64,000 bases of DNA from positions 2,356,001 through 2,420,000 of the forward strand of contig NZ_FWXT01000001.1 of the NCBI RefSeq assembly GCF_900176535.1. Reading direction: 5' to 3'. The notes under the pieces were generated by a model. That model had not been told where the DNA came from. It did not search any database and worked only from the letters and a program-made list of their open reading frames with translations. The stretch comes from Pedobacter africanus. Its GTDB lineage: Bacteria > Bacteroidota > Bacteroidia > Sphingobacteriales > Sphingobacteriaceae. Made by a program: the position numbers and the translations under genes. Shown piece after piece: positions 18,426 to 26,816 of the stretch (position 1 is the first letter of the stretch; each line of letters begins with the position of its first letter).

Positions 18426-19625
18426 ATGAAAAGACGAGATTTTCTTAAAAATTCTGCATTTGCCGCTGCCGGAGCCCTTATGGTACCGGCATTTTTGAAG
18501 CCTTTTGAGGCCCTTGCCCTGGATGAGCTCAGTGCTTACAAAAACCTGGTGGTTATCCAGCTTTCAGGAGGGAATGACGGCTTGAATACAATTGTTCCTT
18601 ATGGCAATGACATCTATTATCAAAAACGAAAAAGCATTGGCATAAAGCCTGAAGATGTAATTAAGCTAACAGATATCCAAGGCCTAAACCCCAATCTCAA
18701 CGCCCTGAAAGAATTATACGATCAGGGCTGGATGACCATCATTAACGATGTGGGCTATCCCAATCCCGACAGATCACATTTCCGTTCTATGGACATCTGG
18801 CAAAGCGCAAGTGATTCCAACCAGTTCCTTTCGACAGGCTGGATTGGCCGCTACCTGGATTCGAATTGTGAAACCTGTAAATTCCCTTATACAGCTATAG
18901 AAGTAGACGACAGCTTATCTATGGCCCTAAAAGGCGGAACAAAAAAAGGGATTGCACTTAAGGATGCAGGTACATTATTTAAAAATACAAATGAACCCTT
19001 TTTTAAGGAAATGATCCGAGCCGATAAAGCCCACCTGGATGAAGAAAACCTTGGTTACCTATATAAAACCATGATCGAAACTTCTTCTTCTGCCAATTAC
19101 ATTCAAAATACTTCCAAAATATACCAGTCGAAATTCAGCTACCCCAATACCGGCTTTGCAAGCCAGCTTAAAACGGTTTCGAAATTCATCAGTTCGGGTT
19201 TAAAAACAAAAGTCTACTACGTATCTATGAGTGGTTTTGACACTCATGTAAACCAGCAGCAGCAACAGGGCCGCCTGCTGCAGCAATATGCCGAAGGTAT
19301 GAACGCTTTTATAAAAGAGCTGAAGCAAAACAACAGGCTTGAAGATACACTGGTCATTACCTTCTCCGAATTTGGTAGGCGGGTAGAACAGAACGCCAGC
19401 AATGGTACAGACCATGGAACCGCAAACAATATGTTCATCTTTGGTGGCCGGCTAAAAAAACAAGGCATTTATAATGCAGCTCCAAACCTCAGTGACCTGG
19501 AATCCGGGGATTTAAAATACCAGGTCGATTTCCGTCAGGTATACGGCACCATACTGGATAAATGGCTGGATGTAAGCAATGCGCAAATCCTGAGCAGGAA
19601 GTTTAACACACTTGATTTTATATAG
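18426..19625 (+). CDS. DUF1501 family protein with Tat signal
   Basis: A 399-residue member of DUF1501, a sulfatase/alkaline-phosphatase-like fold family without known substrate. I prefer ATG 18426 to the ATG at 18417 because it places the twin-arginine motif KRRDFLK at the very start, followed by a hydrophobic stretch and an export site near residue 30; the protein should be exported folded by Tat. Landmarks are VIQLSGGNDGLNT, STGWIGRYLD, SGFDTHVNQQ, FSEFGRRVEQN and GTDHGTANNMFIFGG. It forms a two-gene unit with DUF1800 and ends 4 nt from the convergent App1-type gene. Confidence 0.92.
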   Translation: MKRRDFLKNSAFAAAGALMVPAFLKPFEALALDELSAYKNLVVIQLSGGNDGLNTIVPYGNDIYYQKRKSIGIKPEDVIKLTDIQGLNPNLNALKELYDQGWMTIINDVGYPNPDRSHFRSMDIWQSASDSNQFLSTGWIGRYLDSNCETCKFPYTAIEVDDSLSMALKGGTKKGIALKDAGTLFKNTNEPFFKEMIRADKAHLDEENLGYLYKTMIETSSSANYIQNTSKIYQSKFSYPNTGFASQLKTVSKFISSGLKTKVYYVSMSGFDTHVNQQQQQGRLLQQYAEGMNAFIKELKQNNRLEDTLVITFSEFGRRVEQNASNGTDHGTANNMFIFGGRLKKQGIYNAAPNLSDLESGDLKYQVDFRQVYGTILDKWLDVSNAQILSRKFNTLDFI

Positions 19626-19628
19626 GCT

Positions 19629-20609
19629 TTAGCCGTTGATGAGCTTTGTTTTGATGGAATAAGTGATTGCTTCACGACTGGTTGTAAACAGGCAGGTTTT
19701 AATACCGTGCAAGCCTGATATTTCATCCAAAAGCGCCTGTGCCTGAGTGGCCTTTTCTGCTCTGATATTCCGTATATATATGGCGGCAATATTTTGGGGG
19801 TACTTCTTGGCAATTGTGGTATAAATAACCGGGTCTTGCTGGGAGTTATCGCCAATAAAAACAAACTTTTGATTTGGAAAGGCATCCAGAATACGCATCA
19901 CGCGCATCAGTTTCCCTTCATGCCCGGTCCGGCCAGTCCTGAGCAGGTCTTTCCAGCGCTTGATCTGGTTTAGCAGAAAGGCTCCCTCTGGCATTTTATT
20001 AAACCTGAATGTTTCCACCAGGTAGTCGTAAAGGTTCCATTCGCTACTGGAAACATAAAAAAAAGGATTGGGCTGATTTGCGTTGGTATGTGATGAGGCA
20101 AATGCATGGTAAAGCGTATGGGTATCCCTGAATGTTTTTCTGGTCCTCGGATTCTTGATAAAAAGTTCTCTCAGTCTTCTGCCCAGGGTAGCAGAATGAG
20201 AGATCATCACCGTATCATCAATATCTGAAATGAAAGCATATTGAGTAAGGTGTGGCACAAATATCTGCCCATGCCCTATCACCATTACTGCATCATTTCC
20301 ATCCAGGGCCTCAACTTTTACGCCATGCCACCCCGCACTTACTGTTTTATGAGCTGCCCATTCAAATTTAAAAAACCCATCATACTCAGTTTTGTTATAT
20401 ATCTGCTGGCCCTGAAAGGTCAGCCTCACCTTAACGTGAGGGTAGGGTTTTAAAATGAATAGTTTTAGCAGGTGAAAGATGTTCACAAAAAGGTTGTTGC
20501 TGTACGCCTGCTTAGTTTTTGCTTTGAAACGGAACACATGTCCATACACCACCAGGTTGTGCTCATGTCCATAGCCGTGATATACTTTAACACTAACAGA
20601 TTTATTCAT
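19629..20609 (-). CDS. App1-type phosphatidate phosphatase domain protein (DUF2183)
   Basis: A 326-residue protein whose C-terminal two thirds match the App1 catalytic domain, a HAD-like phosphatase that in yeast removes the phosphate of phosphatidate. The DIDDTVM motif (DxDxT) is near residue 130, SSSEWNLYD near 190, and FIGDNSQQDP near 260. The N-terminal part (1-125) is beta-rich. There is no signal peptide. It is divergent from a diacylglycerol-kinase-family gene 54 nt away; that enzyme family does the reverse lipid reaction. Substrate in this organism is inferred. Confidence 0.85.
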   Translation of the reverse strand: MNKSVSVKVYHGYGHEHNLVVYGHVFRFKAKTKQAYSNNLFVNIFHLLKLFILKPYPHVKVRLTFQGQQIYNKTEYDGFFKFEWAAHKTVSAGWHGVKVEALDGNDAVMVIGHGQIFVPHLTQYAFISDIDDTVMISHSATLGRRLRELFIKNPRTRKTFRDTHTLYHAFASSHTNANQPNPFFYVSSSEWNLYDYLVETFRFNKMPEGAFLLNQIKRWKDLLRTGRTGHEGKLMRVMRILDAFPNQKFVFIGDNSQQDPVIYTTIAKKYPQNIAAIYIRNIRAEKATQAQALLDEISGLHGIKTCLFTTSREAITYSIKTKLING

Positions 20610-20663
20610 TATTAATTAAAACAGCCGATCACATCGGTTGTTTGTACAATTAGATATTTACTG

Positions 20664-21545
20664 ATGGGCAAGCGTACTTCAAATTTAAAATTATTGTTTA
20701 TTGTTAATCCCGGATCGGGAAGCGGCCAAATTAATTTCACCGAAGTGATTGGCGACTATTTTGCAGAGCGCGAGGAAGATTTTGAGATTTATGAGTTGCC
20801 AAAGAACTGTGCCATAGCGCAGATCAAAAAGGCAATTGAAACTGCAAACGCGGATAGGGTGATTGCTGTGGGCGGCGATGGTACACTTAAGCTGGTATCG
20901 GAATGTGTGCTGCAAACAGATACACCCATTGGTATCATCCCGGCAGGTTCTGCCAATGGGATGGCCAAAGAGCTGGGCATTCCTACTGCGATCCCCGAAG
21001 CCCTGGACATTGCTGTAAACGGTAGCATCAAAAAAATCCACGCCATTAGCGTAAACGGTGAATTGTGTATACATCTGGCCGATATTGGTTTCAATGCCCA
21101 TCTGGTTAAAAAGTTTGATGCCCTGCCCCAGCGGGGGATGCTGGCCTATGCCAAAGCAGCATGGCAGGCACTCTGGAAACATTATAAAATGGAAGTTGAG
21201 TTTAAAATTAAAGACAAAACCATCCGTGCAAAGGCAGCAATGGTGGTAATTGCCAATGCCACCATGTATGGCACCGGTGTTAAGATCAATCCTGATGGGA
21301 AATTGGATGACGATCTCTTTGAGGTGATATTGGTGAAAGAATATTCGGTGATGGAAATCCTAAAACTCAGGTTTACCAACCTGCCCTTTAACCCTAAAAA
21401 TATTGAATCCTTTCAAACCAAAGACCTGAGTATAAAAACCAGGCATAAGGCCCATTTCCAGGTAGATGGGGAATATATTGGCAAGGTAAACAGCATCAAG
21501 GCAAATCTCCTTCCTGCAGCCATCTGCATGATCACCAATGCTTAG
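20664..21545 (+). CDS. Diacylglycerol kinase family lipid kinase
   Basis: A 293-residue protein of the DagK/YegS/sphingosine-kinase catalytic family. The N-terminal nucleotide-binding signature is FIVNPGSGSG (about residues 12-21) and the phosphate-binding motif AVGGDGTL lies near 71; a later GTGVKINPDGKLDD segment and FQVDGEYI are typical. It phosphorylates a lipid hydroxyl, likely diacylglycerol, at the membrane surface. It is transcribed away from the App1-type phosphatase gene, which suggests linked control of a phosphatidate/diacylglycerol pool. Confidence 0.9.
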   Translation: MGKRTSNLKLLFIVNPGSGSGQINFTEVIGDYFAEREEDFEIYELPKNCAIAQIKKAIETANADRVIAVGGDGTLKLVSECVLQTDTPIGIIPAGSANGMAKELGIPTAIPEALDIAVNGSIKKIHAISVNGELCIHLADIGFNAHLVKKFDALPQRGMLAYAKAAWQALWKHYKMEVEFKIKDKTIRAKAAMVVIANATMYGTGVKINPDGKLDDDLFEVILVKEYSVMEILKLRFTNLPFNPKNIESFQTKDLSIKTRHKAHFQVDGEYIGKVNSIKANLLPAAICMITNA

Positions 21546-21553
21546 ACAGCTGC

Positions 21554-22207
21554 TTACCGGCAGTATTTGTCCAGCATTTCATCTGCCAGATCGGAGCCCA
21601 TATATTTTACAAACAGAAAGTCCTCACAGGCTCCCAGTTTGTCTTTCTGTTTCAGTTTTTTAAGCCCGTCTTTGATGCGTTCCTGAAAATACTCATCGTC
21701 ATAACCCAGTTCTGTACGCAAAGCTATAATCCTGGCTTCCTCAGCTTTTTTATAGGTGCCTTTTTCCTTGTTCCTGTAAAAATTCTGAATGGTGCCCGCA
21801 AGGCCCTGGTTAGAGCGGTAAAGGGTTATTGCCCTTTTGATCTCCTCCGGGTTTTTATTCTCGCAGTTGTAGCCAGACAGCGTAAACTTTATGGGCGCGA
21901 TCAGAAATACAGTGGTATCGTGATTTTTGGGTACAATCCATTTACCGCTGCTCAGCCTGATCAGTCTTAAAGCTTCATCATCCAGATCGGTCCCGATACC
22001 CGATCTGATCTTTGAATAGTACACAAAGCCGTTTTTGTCAAGCTTAAAGCTGATGGTCACTGTGCCTTGTATGCAGTTTTGAAGAGAATATTGAGGGTAA
22101 ACATTATTAGCCGCAACAAAAGCTTCCAGTCCGCCTTTTACAACAGGTTGGGCACTTAAACCAAGTGCACACAACATAAAAAATGCGAAACCCAGGATTT
22201 TTGTCAT
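21554..22207 (-). CDS. Exported protein with TonB C-terminal-like domain
   Basis: A 217-residue protein with a signal peptide (cleavage after GLSAQ, near residue 20). The region of about residues 28-112 fits the TonB C-terminal fold: PQYSLQNCIQGTVTISFKLDKNGFV, DLDDEALRLIRLSSGKW. The remaining C-terminal half (115-217) is charged, helical and not recognised. With no transmembrane anchor and no proline-rich linker this is not a classical TonB; free TonB-like domains are frequent in Bacteroidota. It follows rbfA by 8 nt and may share its transcript. Confidence 0.75.
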   Translation of the reverse strand: MTKILGFAFFMLCALGLSAQPVVKGGLEAFVAANNVYPQYSLQNCIQGTVTISFKLDKNGFVYYSKIRSGIGTDLDDEALRLIRLSSGKWIVPKNHDTTVFLIAPIKFTLSGYNCENKNPEEIKRAITLYRSNQGLAGTIQNFYRNKEKGTYKKAEEARIIALRTELGYDDEYFQERIKDGLKKLKQKDKLGACEDFLFVKYMGSDLADEMLDKYCR

Positions 22208-22215
22208 ACACTAAT

Positions 22216-22590
22216 TTACGAATTTCCGTCGTTTTCTTTACGGTCTTTCGAAATCTTGTCAAACAACCTGTCCATATGCTCCACGTATTCGTTTGTATCA
22301 TCTACAAAGAAGGTAAGCGTAGGGATTACGCGGGCCTGGTGGCGTATTCTTGCACCAAGCTTATACCTGATCTCGCCGGCATGTGAGTTTACCTCGGCAA
22401 CCGATAAGGTGGTATTGTTTGTATTTAAAAAGCTCAGGTAAACCTTTGCAACCGCAAGATCCGGAGAAACACGCACCTTGGTAATGGTTACCAGGGTATT
22501 CGGCAAATATGCTGCACCTTCGCGCTGAAAAATAGCGGCTAACTCTTTCTGTATAATTCCGGCAAATTTCTGTTGACGTTTACTTTCCAT
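22216..22590 (-). CDS. rbfA: Ribosome-binding factor A (RbfA)
   Basis: A 124-residue KH-like protein that binds the 30S subunit and helps mature the 5' end of 16S rRNA, important in the cold. Recognised by the start ESKRQQKFAGIIQKELA, the middle VTITKVRVSPDLAVAKVYLSF and the closing RIRHQARVIPTLTFFVDDTNEY. The length is normal. It lies 30 nt after hflX on the same strand. An unusual long charged tail is absent. Confidence 0.95.
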   Translation of the reverse strand: MESKRQQKFAGIIQKELAAIFQREGAAYLPNTLVTITKVRVSPDLAVAKVYLSFLNTNNTTLSVAEVNSHAGEIRYKLGARIRHQARVIPTLTFFVDDTNEYVEHMDRLFDKISKDRKENDGNS

Positions 22591-22620
22591 AATTTTCTCT
22601 TTCTACTTTAACAGCATTAA

Positions 22621-23811
22621 TTAATACAACAGCTTATCGTACGGATAGCGAGCGGTGTGCAATGCCACCACTTTACCGTACAACAACTGCTTAAATTCTT
22701 CTAAATTCTCTTTATGAAGTGCAGAAATAAAGATGGCAGGTGCATTTTCTGACCCCATCCAGCTCTTTTTAAAATCTTCCAAGGTAAGTACTGCTCTTTC
22801 TTCTTCTTCATGGTAGGGCTCCGGACTCACATAGGCATCAATTTTATTGAACACCATAATGGTTTCTTTATCCCTTGCCCCAAGGTCTTTCAGGGTTTCA
22901 TTAACCACATGGATCTGATCTTCAAAGTTCGGATGTGAAACATCCACCACATGGATCAGGATATCAGCTTCGCGCACCTCATCCAGGGTAGATTTAAAAC
23001 ATTCTACAAGGTGGTGGGGCAGCTTACGGATAAACCCAACGGTATCCGACAGCAAAAAAGGCAGATTTTCGATGACCACTTTACGTACCGTAGTATCCAA
23101 TGTGGCAAAAAGCTTATTTTCTGCAAACACATCAGATTTGGACAGCATGTTCATGATGGTAGATTTACCTACGTTAGTATAGCCCACAAGCGCTACACGG
23201 ATCAGCTGCCCGCGGTTTTTACGTTGTGTTTCATTTTGACGGTCGATCTGCTTTAGTCGTGATTTTAGAAGTGATATCTTTTCCAGGATCATCCTTCTAT
23301 CGCTCTCAATCTGGGTTTCCCCCGGGCCACGCATCCCGATCCCTCCCTTCTGGCGCTCCAGGTGGGTCCATAAGCGGGTTAACCTGGGCAGCAGGTATTG
23401 CAGCTGGGCCAGCTCAACCTGTGTTTTGGCCTGGGCGGTTTGTGCCCTACCCGCAAAAATATCCAGGATCAGGTTACTGCGGTCCAGTATTTTAACCTGC
23501 AGTTCCCTTTCAATATTTCTCAATTGCGAAGGCGATAGTTCGTCGTCAAAAACAACCATATCTATCTCTTCAGATTTTACATAAGCCTGTATCTCTTCCA
23601 GCTTTCCTGTACCCACAAAAGTGGCACGATCGGGTTTCAGCATTTTCTGGGTAAATTCATGCTCCACCAAACCACCTGCAGTATCTACCAGAAAAGCCAG
23701 CTCATCCAGGTATTCCCTGGTTTCCTCTGGTTTCTCTCCTGGCCTTACGACCCCTACAAGTACCGCCCGCTCCTGCTTAAGCGCAGTATCATAAAATTTC
23801 TGTTTTCCCAT
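22621..23811 (-). CDS. hflX: GTPase HflX
   Basis: A 396-residue ribosome-associated GTPase that rescues stalled or damaged ribosomes and splits 70S particles. The N-terminal HflX domain includes RATFVGTGKLEEI and VVFDDELSPSQLRNIE; then the glycine-rich loop region RGPGETQIESDRR (about 170), and the G domain with GYTNVGKST (G1, about 210), DTVGFI (G3) and FNKID (G4). The start ATG at 23811 follows trpC by 22 nt, so hflX is probably read from the trp transcript as well as any internal promoter. Confidence 0.96.
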   Translation of the reverse strand: MGKQKFYDTALKQERAVLVGVVRPGEKPEETREYLDELAFLVDTAGGLVEHEFTQKMLKPDRATFVGTGKLEEIQAYVKSEEIDMVVFDDELSPSQLRNIERELQVKILDRSNLILDIFAGRAQTAQAKTQVELAQLQYLLPRLTRLWTHLERQKGGIGMRGPGETQIESDRRMILEKISLLKSRLKQIDRQNETQRKNRGQLIRVALVGYTNVGKSTIMNMLSKSDVFAENKLFATLDTTVRKVVIENLPFLLSDTVGFIRKLPHHLVECFKSTLDEVREADILIHVVDVSHPNFEDQIHVVNETLKDLGARDKETIMVFNKIDAYVSPEPYHEEEERAVLTLEDFKKSWMGSENAPAIFISALHKENLEEFKQLLYGKVVALHTARYPYDKLLY

Positions 23812-23833
23812 GTAAGGTACAAAGATACAAAAG

Positions 23834-24625
23834 TTATACCGAGATCAATTGCCCGGCAAAATCCCGCATGGCCTGGCCCGGGTTTGCTGTTTTCATGAAG
23901 TTTTCACCTATCAGAAAGCCATTGAAGCCTGCGGTTTTCAGTTCCTTAATCGTTTCCACTGCACTTATGGCACTTTCCGAAATCTTCATAAAGTCTTCGG
24001 GTATTTGATTTACCAGGTCGAAAGAAGTCTGGATATTTACCGTAAAATCAGCCAGGTTACGGTTATTTACACCAATCGCATCCAAATCTTTACAAATGCT
24101 ACGTTCCAGTTCCTGCTCGTTGTGTACTTCAAGCAATACATTCAAGCCAAGGTTTTTGGCTACAGCAGACAGGTTTTTGATCTCTGCGGGTGTCAGAATT
24201 GCAGCAATCAGTAAAATAATATCAGCACCCAAAGCTTTGGCCTCTATAACCTGATATTCATCGATCATAAAATCCTTTCTCAGCACCGGGATTTCATTTG
24301 CCGCCCTGGCTTCCAGCAGGTCATTGGTATGCCCGCCAAAAAAATCTATATCGGTAAGTACCGACAGGGCCGATGCGCCCGCCGCGGCATAAGCCTGTGT
24401 TACATCGGCTACCTTTACCTGGTCGTTGATGATCCCTTTTGACGGTGATCGTCTTTTGAATTCCGCAATAATGCCTGTACGCTGCTCATCCAGCAAAAAG
24501 TCTTTAAATATATAGGGATTGCGTTTAAAGTGCAGGCCGGCTTCCAGTTGCTGTACAGAAACAGCTTGTTTGGCCAATGCCACTTCCTCTTTTTTACGCA
24601 GTACAATTTTATCTAAAATAGTCAT
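23834..24625 (-). CDS. trpC: Indole-3-glycerol phosphate synthase (TrpC)
   Basis: Closes the indole ring from carboxyphenylaminodeoxyribulose phosphate, step four of tryptophan synthesis. The 263-residue TIM barrel has IIAEFKRRSPSKG (catalytic lysine), SVLTD, PVLRKDFMIDEYQ and GVNNRNL. It starts 2 nt after the trpG stop, so trpG and trpC are translationally close, and no trpD lies between them, unlike the common trpEGDC order. trpF, trpB and trpA are also missing at this locus. Confidence 0.97.
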   Translation of the reverse strand: MTILDKIVLRKKEEVALAKQAVSVQQLEAGLHFKRNPYIFKDFLLDEQRTGIIAEFKRRSPSKGIINDQVKVADVTQAYAAAGASALSVLTDIDFFGGHTNDLLEARAANEIPVLRKDFMIDEYQVIEAKALGADIILLIAAILTPAEIKNLSAVAKNLGLNVLLEVHNEQELERSICKDLDAIGVNNRNLADFTVNIQTSFDLVNQIPEDFMKISESAISAVETIKELKTAGFNGFLIGENFMKTANPGQAMRDFAGQLISV

Positions 24626-24627
24626 AA

Positions 24628-25212
24628 TTAATTTTCCAGCCAGTTCTGCATCATTTGTTTTCCATATTCCGTCAGTACGCTCTCCGGATGAAACTGAACC
24701 CCGCGCACATCGAAATCGTTATGGCGCAACGCCATAACCTCCGCATCGGCATCAGTAGCAGTTACCGTAAAGCAATCGGGCAAGCCTTCATTGCTTACTA
24801 CCCATGAGTGGTAGCGCCCCACATTTATGGTTTCAGGACAATCGGCAAACAGGATTTCCGTTTTGTCCAGCACCGTAACTGGCGTAGCAATGCCATGCAT
24901 TGGCCGTCCCAAATTTAGCAATCTTCCACCAAAGGCTTCGGCAATAGCCTGCTGGCCCAAACAAACGCCAAAAATACTTTTGCTTGCCGCATAGGTTTTA
25001 ATCACATCGAGCAGCAAACCCGCTTCTTCCGGAATGCCGGGACCTGGTGATAAAATAATTTTATCATACTGGTCCACATCAGCCAAATCAAATTTATCAT
25101 TTCTCCATACCTCTACATCGCGCCCAAGTTCATTTACCAGGTGCACCAGGTTATAGGTAAAGGAATCGTAGTTGTCAATAACCAGTACTTTCTTTTGTAT
25201 TTGCTTATCCAT
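24628..25212 (-). CDS. trpG: Anthranilate synthase glutamine amidotransferase subunit (TrpG)
   Basis: Supplies ammonia from glutamine to TrpE. The start is ATG 25212 (194 residues); the open frame upstream runs into trpE and has no family support. The class I amidotransferase triad is visible: Cys84 in FGVCLGQQ, His175 and Glu177 in VQFHPES. NYDSFTYNLVHL is the usual N-terminal signature. It begins 4 nt after the trpE stop. Because Bacteroidota TrpG can also serve folate (PabA), dual use with another PabB is possible. Confidence 0.96.
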   Translation of the reverse strand: MDKQIQKKVLVIDNYDSFTYNLVHLVNELGRDVEVWRNDKFDLADVDQYDKIILSPGPGIPEEAGLLLDVIKTYAASKSIFGVCLGQQAIAEAFGGRLLNLGRPMHGIATPVTVLDKTEILFADCPETINVGRYHSWVVSNEGLPDCFTVTATDADAEVMALRHNDFDVRGVQFHPESVLTEYGKQMMQNWLEN

Positions 25213-25216
25213 TGTC

Positions 25217-26620
25217 TTAAATATCTGTAGCCATTTGTATTGCCTTACGCAAGGCTGCAATTTTATTGTTTACTTCGTTCAGCTCATTTATCGCTACTGA
25301 ATCGGCAACTATACCTGCTCCTGCCCTGTAATGCAGCTGGTTGTTCTTGCTCATAAAAGTCCTGATCATGATGGCATGGTTAAACTGGTCGTCAAAACCC
25401 ATATAACCAATGGCACCGGCATAAAAATTACGGCCCAGACCTTCGTACTCATCTATGAGCTGCATAGCCCTATATTTGGGTGCCCCGCTTAAGGTACCAG
25501 CCGGATAGGTATCGGCAACCACCTTAAAGGCCGATACATTGGGCTGCAGATGGCCACTTACTTTTGATACCAGGTGGATCAGGTGCGAATAATATTGCAC
25601 TTCTTTAAATGATTTAACCTCAACACCGCTGCAGTGCCTGCTCAGGTCGTTCCTGGCCAGGTCTACCAGCATTACGTGCTCAGCACTTTCTTTAGGGTCC
25701 TGCTCCAGTTTCCTGGCCAGCTCCGCATCTTCTTCGTCGTTTCCGGTACGCTTAAATGTTCCTGCAATAGGAAAAATATTGGCCACATTGTCTTTAATGG
25801 TAATCTGGGCTTCAGGCGAGGAACCAAAAAGCTTAAAGCTGCCATAGTCAAAATAAAACAGGTAGGGCGATGGGTTAATAGAACGGAGGCAGCGGTAAAC
25901 GTTAAACTCATCCCCTAAAAAGCCTTGGCTATATGCCCTGGACGGCACAATCTGGAACACATCTCCACGCAAAATGTGTTTCTTCATTTGCTCTACCATT
26001 TCCATAAAACCCTCATTGCTCAGGTTAGATTGTTCTTCGCCATCGATCTTAAAATCATATTCCGGGAAATTTTTATTCTGGATAATGTATTCCAGCTTTT
26101 CCAGATCTTCATTATCATCACCATTAAAGGTGTTTTTGAACAGGGTGATCTCATTTTTAAAGTGATCTATGGCAATGATGTACCTGTAAATGTGGTATTG
26201 CATCAGGGGGATCTGCTGGTCTTGCGGTGCAACCGAGCTAAATTTAATGTCTTCAAAATGCTGCACGGCGTTCCAAGTGAAATATCCAAAAAGTCCACTT
26301 GATATGTACCTGGTATCGGCTACAATGGGTGGATTAAATTTAGCTTTAAAAGCATCTATTTCATCTGTAAGTACAAAATCCCGCTTTTCTTCTTTCTGCC
26401 CATCCGGAAAATACGTAGCAAGCAGGCCATCTTTTAGTGTAATTCCTGCTACGGGCTCTGCACAAACGTAACTTACGGAATTGGACCGGCTATGGTAGTC
26501 GGAACTTTCCAGTAAGATGGTATTCGGAAACACATCACGCAACCGCAAATAAATACTTACCGGGGTCGTGGTATCGGCAAGTCTTTTCTTATAAGTGGTA
26601 TTAATTATATAATTGTTCAT
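25217..26620 (-). CDS. trpE: Anthranilate synthase component I (TrpE)
   Basis: Makes anthranilate from chorismate with TrpG. I prefer ATG 26620 (467 residues, start MNNYIINTTYKK) over earlier ATGs at 26626 and 26629; the start TTYKKRLADTTTPVSIYLRL resembles other Bacteroidota TrpE. The tryptophan-feedback element LLESS is near residue 42, and the chorismate-binding motifs PYLFYFDYG, FPIAGTFKRTG, PAGTLSGAPK and GAGIVADS follow. It is first in trpE-trpG-trpC and is preceded by the leader ORF and terminator at 26668-26810. Confidence 0.96.
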   Translation of the reverse strand: MNNYIINTTYKKRLADTTTPVSIYLRLRDVFPNTILLESSDYHSRSNSVSYVCAEPVAGITLKDGLLATYFPDGQKEEKRDFVLTDEIDAFKAKFNPPIVADTRYISSGLFGYFTWNAVQHFEDIKFSSVAPQDQQIPLMQYHIYRYIIAIDHFKNEITLFKNTFNGDDNEDLEKLEYIIQNKNFPEYDFKIDGEEQSNLSNEGFMEMVEQMKKHILRGDVFQIVPSRAYSQGFLGDEFNVYRCLRSINPSPYLFYFDYGSFKLFGSSPEAQITIKDNVANIFPIAGTFKRTGNDEEDAELARKLEQDPKESAEHVMLVDLARNDLSRHCSGVEVKSFKEVQYYSHLIHLVSKVSGHLQPNVSAFKVVADTYPAGTLSGAPKYRAMQLIDEYEGLGRNFYAGAIGYMGFDDQFNHAIMIRTFMSKNNQLHYRAGAGIVADSVAINELNEVNNKIAALRKAIQMATDI

Positions 26621-26667
26621 ATGCATCATTGCCTGGTCTTTTCCAGGCTTTCTTTTCAAAAAATCAA

Positions 26668-26706
26668 TAAAACAAAAAACCCGACGTGTGGTCTACGTCG
26701 GGTTTT
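26668..26706 (-). terminator. trp attenuator terminator
   Basis: On the minus strand, 5' arm AAAACCCGACGT (26706-26695), a 7-nt loop and 3' arm ACGTCGGGTTTT (26687-26676) form a perfect 12-bp hairpin that runs straight into a T-rich tract (TTTTTTGTTTTATT). It lies 48 nt before the trpE start and 27 nt after the leader ORF stop. It could also stop readthrough from the cytochrome-like gene upstream; the leader ORF and the alternative pairing with 26761-26753 favour attenuation. Confidence 0.85.
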
Positions 26707-26761
26707 AATGTGGTTTGGTTTAGGTTGATAAACTATAAGGTACACAAAGCTACGACTAGAC
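26691..26761 (-). promoter_or_regulatory. Predicted antiterminator pairing of the trp leader
   Basis: Leader segment GTCTAGTCG (26761-26753) can pair with CGACGTAGAC (26700-26691), giving nine base pairs with one bulged G. The second segment covers most of the 5' arm and the loop of the terminator hairpin, so the two structures exclude each other. The first segment lies inside the leader ORF, 20-28 nt after the second Trp codon, where it would stay free if a ribosome paused on that codon. The fold was done by eye. Confidence 0.6.
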
Positions 26762-26810
26762 TCCTTTTTAGAGTGCCACGCCATTGCCATGTATGTATAT
26801 TGTTAATCAT
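26733..26810 (-). CDS. trpL: trp operon leader peptide
   Basis: A 25-codon ORF, ATG 26810 to TAG 26733, in the trpE leader. Residues 8 and 10 are Trp (segment HTWQWRG), a density very unlikely by chance in so short a frame. The stop lies 27 nt before the terminator hairpin. When tryptophan is scarce the ribosome should pause at the TGG codons (26789-26787 and 26783-26781), leaving the antiterminator strand free; when it is plentiful, translation continues to the stop and the terminator forms. An overlapping frame from ATG 26790 has a single Trp and runs through the hairpin, so it is less likely. Confidence 0.75.
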   Translation of the reverse strand: MINNIHTWQWRGTLKRSLVVALCTL

Positions 26811-26816
26811 ATGTCA

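Noticed and set aside
26668..26790. Alternative leader ORF from ATG 26790 reading through the trp hairpin
   Set aside because: It has a single Trp codon and runs through the terminator; the frame from ATG 26810 has two Trp codons and a stop before the hairpin.
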